A DNA stretch of 12,122 nt, from the NCBI GenBank assembly GCA_937893205.1, contig CALBJU010000349.1, forward strand, positions 1-12,122. Direction: 5' to 3'. A program made the translations under genes and the position numbers. This document shows, one piece after another, positions 7,701-12,122 of this stretch. The notes under the pieces were generated by a model. That model was not told the DNA's origin. It was given only the letters and a program-made list of their open reading frames with translations, and made no database searches. Position 1 is the first letter of the stretch. The number at the start of each line of letters is the position of its first letter. This DNA comes from an uncultured Bacteroidota bacterium. GTDB lineage: Bacteria; Bacteroidota; Rhodothermia; Rhodothermales; UBA10348.

Positions 7701-7818
7701 CGTGAAGCAAATTGACGAATGGCTCGCCAAGCTCGCGGACATCACCAGCTTCCAGATGACGGAATTTGAGGAAATGGTTCTGAATGTCCGGCTCCCAGTG
7801 ATCAAGTTGGACAGTTAG
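4792..7818 (+). CDS. Secreted Asp-box (BNR/VPS10 sortilin-like) beta-propeller protein
   Basis: The product is 1008 residues from the ATG at 4792. The ATG at 4759 adds 11 polar residues before the signal peptide MRFLRSAIIVGVVLSFFTDAQAQ and is less likely. The mature N-terminus (LEYRLVGPYRGGRSAAVTGV) and the Asp-box repeats identify the large VPS10/BNR family that is often labelled 'glycosyl hydrolase' in Bacteroidota. Counting from 4792, Asp-boxes (SxDxGxTW) lie near residues 70, 124, 175, 233, 284, 371, 514, 580, 635 and 679, plus a degenerate SKDGGSEY near 330. This is enough for a large propeller or two stacked ones. Beyond about 730 comes a beta-sandwich-like part with PGRYQARLIV (about 824-833), then a charged helical segment (LQEKFAFQIAVRDKLSETHE; LREQIEDVLDRIPEDHAEAD) likely to form a coiled coil. 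No sialidase catalytic set (Arg triad with Tyr/Glu) is evident, so enzymatic activity is unproven; binding of protein or glycan is equally possible. Its stop overlaps the stop of the convergent cytochrome gene by 4 bases. Confidence 0.93.
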   Translation, partial: RFLRSAIIVGVVLSFFTDAQAQSIDPALYEGLEYRLVGPYRGGRSAAVTGVPGKPLLYYMGSTGGGVWRTKDGGQSWENLSDDFFGGSIGAIAVSEWDNNVIYVGGGEKTIRGNVSHGYGMWKSMDAGKTWESIGLTDSRHISRIRVHPRNPDLVYVSVMGHLFGPNEERGVFRSTDGGMTWENILYVSDKSGAMDLVMDPSNARVLYASMWEFYRSPYEMSSGGEDSGLYKSTDGGNTWDELTNQDNGLPGGTIGISGVTISPVNPDRIWTIIEHEEGGVYRSDDGGESWSRINTDRNLRQRAWYYSRIYAGTEDEDDVWVLNVSLWHSKDGGSEYERVRTPHGDHHDFWIAPGDADRLIVGDDGGGQVSFDGGENWSTYSNQPTAQFYRVNTDNSFPYRIYGGQQDNSTVRIVHTSNGRSERDWESTAGGESAWLATDPADSDIVYGGSYGGSFSIVNHRTGQSRSINVWPDNPMGHGAEDFKYRFQWNFPIITSRHDPKAVIATSQHVHRSTNQGQSWELISPDLTRNDPSTLGPSGGPITKDNTAVEYYATIFTLAEGEEPGVIWTGSDDGLIHITRDDGETWTNITPPERIFPEWMMVNDMVVDPHNPGGLYVAGTRYKSDDFAPYLYKTNDYGATWTKITEGIPDDHFTRTIEVDPERSGLLYAGGESGLYISFDDGDSWQSFQLNLPIVPVTDLKWNDHDLVVATQGRAFWILEDLMYLHHLSAADIEEDHTFYSPYVATLGAESSVRLRFWFKEDQEDEVTVRILEQDGTIISTDDEIEASAGVNQYNWNMRYEDAETFDGLIMWAGSVRGPQAVPGRYQARLIVGDDSTTVSFRIAPDPRSESPLADLQEKFAFQIAVRDKLSETHEAVKQIRSLREQIEDVLDRIPEDHAEADTINGFAEHMLDGMKEVEEALYQTKNQSGQDPLNFPIRLNNKLAAVGGVASRGHFRPTDQAYGVRDELVKQIDEWLAKLADITSFQMTEFEEMVLNVRLPVIKLDS

Positions 7819-9263
7819 TTGGTCTCACCGGTGTTGATTCTGGCTTCGGGAATCGCGTTTCGAAGCTCGAGAACTCCCTCTGGAGTGACGGCCGTCTGCC
7901 ACAGGTAGACGGCCGTTAACGTTGGAACAGCGGCCAGGTGTTCAAGAGCGTCGTCGCTCATCCGAGTATCATACAGATTGACGTACTCGAGGAACTCGAG
8001 ATCGGTGATCGAGGAGAGTCCGGCTCCATCAATCCCCGTACCCGACAGATCCAGGCGGGTCATGTGAGGGAGCTCACCCAGCACGGCGAGATCGGAATCT
8101 GACACGGTGGAGGCACTGAGGTCGAGCCAGGCGATATGCGGGCCAAGCGTCCCTAGCTCATCGCCAGAGAAGCACTTCGCGTTGGAACCGCATCGGACAG
8201 AAAGAAACGGCGAATCTGACGTGAGTGGATCAACTGAGGCTCCAGTCAGGCGTAGCGCAGCTACGGCATTGGAATCGGGCAAAGAAACGTCGAGCGCAAA
8301 GATTCCCCGCCGGATCTCGCTCAATCCGTAGGCTTCCAAAATTGTTACGATGTGTGGAGGAATCGCGACGTCTGCGATGAGCGCATCGAACGAAGCCCCT
8401 TCCGCAACCCACCATATCAGGAGTTCGACATCGGCATGGGAGAGGGGTCTCGCGTTGAGAGGTGGGGGCATCTGATCCTCATGTCCTTCCGGAAGAGAAA
8501 TCCGTGTAATGAGCAGACTTTCCTCCGGGTGGCCTTCGACGATCAGCGGCTCGTCACCCTTGTGATTCGAAATCGATTCCCGGGAGTGGAGGCGGAGGCG
8601 GTTTCGATCGCGGTCCTCTCCGTGACAGCTGGTGCATTTCTGGGAAAAGATTGGGGCGATGATGCCATCATAGACGGAAGTCAATGTGGGAGTTGACAGT
8701 TCGAAGCGTTCATTCATCGGGTCAGGATGGCCTAGAATGTCGCGAGCAATCGCGGGAGCATACTCGGTTACGAAGCCTTCTCCATGTGTCATACTCCCAC
8801 CCAGATCGCCGCCAACGACCAGAGCGAGCATCAAAATTCCCCATCCTCCGTGGACGAGAGCCGGTTTGGGCGATTTGAAATGAACATAAACCAGAACCGC
8901 ACTCAGCAAGGTGACTGAATAACCAAGCATCTTGTGCAGGAAGAGCACATCGGGAGGATATCCACTCAACTGTCCCAGCCATGATCCCGCGGCTATCGCC
9001 TGCAATCCGCCCCACGATCCAACCACGAGGGCAATATTGATCATGTTGTCACCGTCCTTCAACCACCGAAGCGCCTTCAAAATGGTCAAAATGAGGCCAA
9101 ACAAGAGGATTCCCATGGGTACGTGGACGTAAGCCGGGTGGAGGCGAGCGAAAAAACGTTGCCATTCCGAGGCTTCTGCGGTCGGGCTGATGGAGAGGAA
9201 CAGGATGGTGAGGGCAATCGAAACGCCAATCAGGTTCCATTTTGCAAAGCGGGCAGAAATCAT
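7815..9263 (-). CDS. DUF2231 membrane-anchored cytochrome c with C-terminal LRR
   Basis: The product is 482 residues with three parts. First, a hydrophobic signal segment (about 10-28) and a DUF2231-like membrane domain of about four helices (roughly 45-65, 75-97, 108-128, 140-155), with HPAYVHVPMGILLFG and GDLGGSMTHGEGFV motifs; its His residues could bind heme. Second, a planctomycete-type cytochrome c domain: the heme motif KCTSCHGE (Cys210, Cys213, His214) in IIAPIFSQKCTSCHG, with DQMPPP (Met265) as likely distal ligand. Third, leucine-rich repeats from about 375 to 478 (IAWLDLSASTVSDSDL; MTRLDLSGTGIDGAGL; LEYVNLYDTRMSDDAL; LTAVYLWQTAVTPEGV). The heme domain should face the periplasm and pass electrons to or from the membrane, while the LRR could dock a partner. 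It is the last gene of the operon, 17 bases after DUF1501. Domain identities are solid; the physiological role is inferred. Confidence 0.93.
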   Translation of the reverse strand: MISARFAKWNLIGVSIALTILFLSISPTAEASEWQRFFARLHPAYVHVPMGILLFGLILTILKALRWLKDGDNMINIALVVGSWGGLQAIAAGSWLGQLSGYPPDVLFLHKMLGYSVTLLSAVLVYVHFKSPKPALVHGGWGILMLALVVGGDLGGSMTHGEGFVTEYAPAIARDILGHPDPMNERFELSTPTLTSVYDGIIAPIFSQKCTSCHGEDRDRNRLRLHSRESISNHKGDEPLIVEGHPEESLLITRISLPEGHEDQMPPPLNARPLSHADVELLIWWVAEGASFDALIADVAIPPHIVTILEAYGLSEIRRGIFALDVSLPDSNAVAALRLTGASVDPLTSDSPFLSVRCGSNAKCFSGDELGTLGPHIAWLDLSASTVSDSDLAVLGELPHMTRLDLSGTGIDGAGLSSITDLEFLEYVNLYDTRMSDDALEHLAAVPTLTAVYLWQTAVTPEGVLELRNAIPEARINTGETN

Positions 9264-9280
9264 GGAGCGATATCTGATTA

Positions 9281-10756
9281 TTAAGCGATTATTTCGTTGA
9301 TCACGCGGCCACCAACATCGGTCAGCCGAAATCCTCGACCCTGATACGGAAACGTCAAGCGCTCGTGATCGAATCCGAGCTGGTGCAGAATGGTCGCCTG
9401 GAGGTCGTGAACATGAGTTCGACCGCTGACCGCCTGATAGCCTATCTCATCGGTCTCTCCGTGGGTGAATCCACGTTTGATTCCGCCGCCGGCCATCCAC
9501 ATCGTGAAGACGTCGCTGTGATGGTCACGTCCTACGAAGGCATTGTCTTCACCGCTCCGGTTTTCAAGCATGGGTGTCCTGCCGAACTCGCCCCCCCAGA
9601 CGATGAGCGTTTCGTCGAGCAGGCCGCGTCGATCGAGATCCCTGATGAGAGCAGCAATCGGCTGATCGGTCTCTCGACATCGAGCCACAAATCCATGTCT
9701 TAATCCTTCTCTTTCCCCGTTTCCATGAGAGTCCCAACCCCAGTGAAAAAGTTGGACAAACCGGACTCCTCGCTCTACCAATCGTCGTGCCAGCAGGCAG
9801 TTGTTGGCGAAGGAAATTTCTCCAGGGGCTGTTCCATATTCCGCGTGCACATAGTCCGGCTCTGAAAGAATGTCCATAGCGTCGGGCACGGACATCTGCA
9901 TCCGAAACGCCAACTCGTATTGCGCGATTCGCGTCAATATTTCAGGATCGCCCATCTCCTCGTGTTGCTGCCGGTTGATCTTAGTGATGGCATCAATACT
10001 GGCTTTTCGAAGATCTCTTGGCACACCTTCCGGGTCGGACAGGAAGAGTACCGGATCCCCTTCCGAACGACACTGTACTCCCTGATAAATCGTGGGCAGG
10101 AATCCACTGCCCCAGACCGATGCACCTGCGCTGGGTGTGGCAGCTCCGGATATCAACACCACGAAGCCCGGCAAGTCCTGGTTTTCTGTTCCAAGACCGT
10201 ACACCGCCCACGACCCCATACTTGGGCGACCCAGGCGGGGACTTCCGGTGTACATCAGGAGTTGAGCAGGGGCATGATTGAACTCGTCCGTATGCATTGC
10301 CTTCAGAAACGAAATCTCGTCGGCCACACTGGCCAGGTGGGGAAGGCGATCAGAAATCCAGGCTCCAGAGTTTCCGTGCTGGCTGAACGTGGCCTGAGGT
10401 CCCAGCATTTTTGGAATTCCCTTTATGAATGAGAATCTTTTGCCTTCAAGAAGGGAGGGAGGAGTCAGTTCACCATCTAGCCTCGCCAGGAGTGGTTTGT
10501 AGTCGAACAGTTCCAACTGAGAGGGGGCACCTGCCATATGCAGGAAGATGACACGAGTGGCTTTCGGGACGAAATGTGGTGGTTTAGGCGAGAGCGGTCC
10601 GATTTGCGGCGAATTTCCAAATGGCGCTCCCATCGCCGCAGGGCCGAGAAGGGATGACAGCGCCGCGCCTCCCAGCCCCGCCGAGAAGGACTTCAGGAAG
10701 TGTCTGCGGGTCTGCAGATGGGCGAATCTGAGCCGAGCTTCGTCGTATATATTCAT
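9281..10756 (-). CDS. Tat-exported DUF1501 (sulfatase-like fold) protein
   Basis: The product is 491 residues. A Tat signal (TRRHFLKSFSAGLGGAALSS, residues 16-35) predicts folded export. The body follows the DUF1501 pattern: ATRVIFLHMAGAPSQLELFD (about 66-85), ENQDLPGFVVLISG (191-204), RRLVERGVRFVQLFHWGWDS followed by HGN (324-346), WGGEFGRTPMLENRSGEDN (387-405), GRDHHSDVFTMWMAGGGIKR (409-428) and HDLQATILHQLGFDHERLTF (450-469). DUF1501 belongs to the alkaline phosphatase/sulfatase-like superfamily by fold, with Asp/His clusters suited to metal binding (WDSHG, GRDHH). It lacks the Cys/Ser-x-Pro-x-Arg sulfatase signature, and no reaction is established. The start is 4 bases after the DUF1553 stop, so tight translational coupling is likely. 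A G7 run lies in the codons for the conserved WGG at 9591-9597. Confidence 0.95.
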   Translation of the reverse strand: MNIYDEARLRFAHLQTRRHFLKSFSAGLGGAALSSLLGPAAMGAPFGNSPQIGPLSPKPPHFVPKATRVIFLHMAGAPSQLELFDYKPLLARLDGELTPPSLLEGKRFSFIKGIPKMLGPQATFSQHGNSGAWISDRLPHLASVADEISFLKAMHTDEFNHAPAQLLMYTGSPRLGRPSMGSWAVYGLGTENQDLPGFVVLISGAATPSAGASVWGSGFLPTIYQGVQCRSEGDPVLFLSDPEGVPRDLRKASIDAITKINRQQHEEMGDPEILTRIAQYELAFRMQMSVPDAMDILSEPDYVHAEYGTAPGEISFANNCLLARRLVERGVRFVQLFHWGWDSHGNGEREGLRHGFVARCRETDQPIAALIRDLDRRGLLDETLIVWGGEFGRTPMLENRSGEDNAFVGRDHHSDVFTMWMAGGGIKRGFTHGETDEIGYQAVSGRTHVHDLQATILHQLGFDHERLTFPYQGRGFRLTDVGGRVINEIIA

Positions 10757-10760
10757 GCTC

Positions 10761-12122
10761 TCATTCTTTGGTCAGAAATTCGTCCAGATTCAAAATTACA
10801 TTTGCGACCAGCGCCATGGAGGCGTCCTCAGCGAGCTCTGTCAGAACGTCAAGCTTCTCCTTGGAGGGCTCGCGAGCGAGCGCGAGGCGATAGCCGAGCG
10901 CAACCTGCTCCCTTTTTGAGGCGGCCTCGGGAAGCTCGTCTTCCATTCTAACGGCCAGCGCCTCGGCCGCCTCCCAGAAGCCCGGATCGTTCAGCGTCAC
11001 CAACGCCTGCAGCGGTGTGTTCGTCAGGATGCGACGCGACAGGCAGACTTCTCGTGACGGAACGCCAAACGCCTCCATCGACGGATAAGGCCCGGTCCGG
11101 CGCCAATAGGTATAGAGTGCGCGTCGATATCTCTCTTCGTCCTCCGCAGCCTCCCAGTAGAGTCCGCTGTATGGATTTTTCCAGATGCCGTCGGGCTGAG
11201 GGGGCATTACAGACGGCCCCAATTGTTTGGCCGAAAGTAAACCGCTGACCGCTAGAGCTTGATCACGGATTTGCTCGGCATTCAGTCTGAAACGGGGGCC
11301 CCTTGAAAGCAATCTGTTTTCTGGATCAATATTCCGTTTATCGTCGGAGATATTTGAGGCCTGCCGATAGGTGGAAGAGAGGACAATCTCCCGCAGTATC
11401 CGCTTGACGCTCCAGGACAGATCATCCTGAAAATGAACAGCCAGCCAGTCCAGCAATTGAGGGTGAGTGGGTCGGATACCTACCGTACCGAAGTCACCGG
11501 TCGATTCGACGATACCCAGCCCGAATAATTGCTCCCAGAATCGGTTCACCGTCACACGCGCGGTGAGAGGATTTTCGGGTGAAACCAGCCAGCGGGCGAA
11601 GGCGAGCCTGTCCGCCCGGACGCTATCGGTCATCGCAGGTAATGACGCTGGTACGCCAGGCTCGACTAGCTCCAGTGGCGCAAGAAAACTACCGCGCTCA
11701 AACCGCCTGGTCGTGCGAAGCTCACCTTCGGGGAGCCGCCGCATTACGGGCGTGACGGTTGGAGAGAGAGAATCCATGGCCGCCGAGATATTGGATCTTT
11801 CCTCGCGCAACTCCGCTGTCGATTCGTGAGCTTCCGCGAATCGATCCCGCATGAACGCATTCTGATGTGCGGTCCGCTCATCATGGGGAATGCTGACGAT
11901 CCGAATCACCTCATGCAGCGCGGTGGAATTTATGGCACTCGCCACCAGGGGATCGTCCAGGCTGGACTCCCATTCTGCTCGGATCTCCAACATCTCCTCT
12001 GTGGAGACGAATTCAGAGATTTCTATTTCCAGTTTGGCCCGATCACCCAATAGCGCTTCGCCGCGGTCCTGATGAGCGAGTTCAAATTCTCGAAGCACCG
12101 GTTCTTCGTTTCCCTGATCCCA
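10761..12122 (-). CDS. PSD1-type protein, DUF1553 domain (5' part outside window)
   Basis: The frame is open through the right window edge (it reads WDQGNEEP upstream of a GTG at 12098), so the true start lies outside; 453 residues are visible. The visible N-terminal part is a charged, probably helical linker. From about 160 residues in, the DUF1553 (PSD1) domain is complete: FARWLVSPENPLTARVTVNR followed by FWEQLFG, GIVESTGDFGTVGIRPTHPQ, RILREIVLSSTYRQAS, RGPRFRLNAEQIRDQALAVS, RRALYTYWRRTGPYPSMEAF, SREVCLSRRILTNTPLQALV and LNDPGFWEAAEALA. In family members the missing N-terminal portion usually holds a signal peptide, a CxxCH cytochrome domain (PSCyt1) and DUF1549. These are abundant in Planctomycetota, where they cluster with DUF1501 genes; a role in breakdown of complex carbohydrates has been proposed but the activity is unproven. 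It is the first visible gene of the operon with DUF1501, 4 bases away. Confidence 0.95.
   Translation of the reverse strand, partial: WDQGNEEPVLREFELAHQDRGEALLGDRAKLEIEISEFVSTEEMLEIRAEWESSLDDPLVASAINSTALHEVIRIVSIPHDERTAHQNAFMRDRFAEAHESTAELREERSNISAAMDSLSPTVTPVMRRLPEGELRTTRRFERGSFLAPLELVEPGVPASLPAMTDSVRADRLAFARWLVSPENPLTARVTVNRFWEQLFGLGIVESTGDFGTVGIRPTHPQLLDWLAVHFQDDLSWSVKRILREIVLSSTYRQASNISDDKRNIDPENRLLSRGPRFRLNAEQIRDQALAVSGLLSAKQLGPSVMPPQPDGIWKNPYSGLYWEAAEDEERYRRALYTYWRRTGPYPSMEAFGVPSREVCLSRRILTNTPLQALVTLNDPGFWEAAEALAVRMEDELPEAASKREQVALGYRLALAREPSKEKLDVLTELAEDASMALVANVILNLDEFLTKE

Noticed and set aside
6505..7710. Long minus-strand open frame of 401 codons inside the BNR gene
   Set aside because: It lies wholly antisense to a well-supported gene, has no signal, domain or motif I recognise, and is rich in Arg/His/Ile as expected of a reverse-frame shadow.
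9365..10432. Plus-strand open frames within the DUF1501 region
   Set aside because: They are antisense to a gene with complete family motifs and show no recognisable protein features.

Overview
The window is a 12.1 kb chromosomal fragment of moderate GC. It most likely comes from a member of the Bacteroidota in the broad sense, with Rhodothermota/Balneolota-like marine lineages the best guess. Three things point there: start codons without Shine-Dalgarno sequences, many exported lipoproteins, and a CarboxypepD_reg-like protein with a GSxRHFL motif. The window also carries gene families best known from Planctomycetota (DUF1553/PSD1, DUF1501, DUF2231-cytochrome c-LRR, DUF1080). The taxonomic call is inference, because no marker gene is present. 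Coding density is high: every intergenic gap is under about 115 bases, and I see no tRNA, rRNA, CRISPR array, transposase or integrase.

Layout, left to right. (1) Positions 1-1074, minus strand: an exported amidase-signature lipoprotein, cut by the left window edge inside its catalytic motif, and upstream of it a small NTF2/SnoaL-like lipoprotein. (2) Positions 1185-2857, plus strand: a secreted DUF1080 (3-keto-disaccharide hydrolase family) protein, then two adjacent FKBP-type prolyl isomerases. The first FKBP is a lipoprotein with an altered active site; the second is cytosolic and canonical. A strong GC-rich hairpin at 2899-2931 separates them from the convergent gene. (3) Positions 2958-4790, minus strand: an exported protein with an N-terminal carboxypeptidase-regulatory-like domain, and an apparently 5'-truncated membrane protein. 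(4) Positions 4792-7818, plus strand: a roughly 1000-residue secreted Asp-box/BNR (sortilin VPS10-like) beta-propeller protein. (5) Positions 7815-12122, minus strand: a three-gene operon encoding, in transcription order, a DUF1553/PSD1 protein (5' part outside the window), a Tat-exported DUF1501 protein, and a membrane-anchored DUF2231-cytochrome c-LRR protein.

Almost every product is exported or membrane-bound, so the window looks like a cell-envelope and polymer-degradation neighbourhood. The most coherent unit is the PSD1-DUF1501-cytochrome operon. Its molecular function is not established, but it is plausibly a periplasmic redox or hydrolytic module for complex organic matter. The DUF1080 protein would fit an oxidised-sugar theme, but no sugar 3-dehydrogenase is visible here. 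I see no defence system or other clearly unprecedented system.
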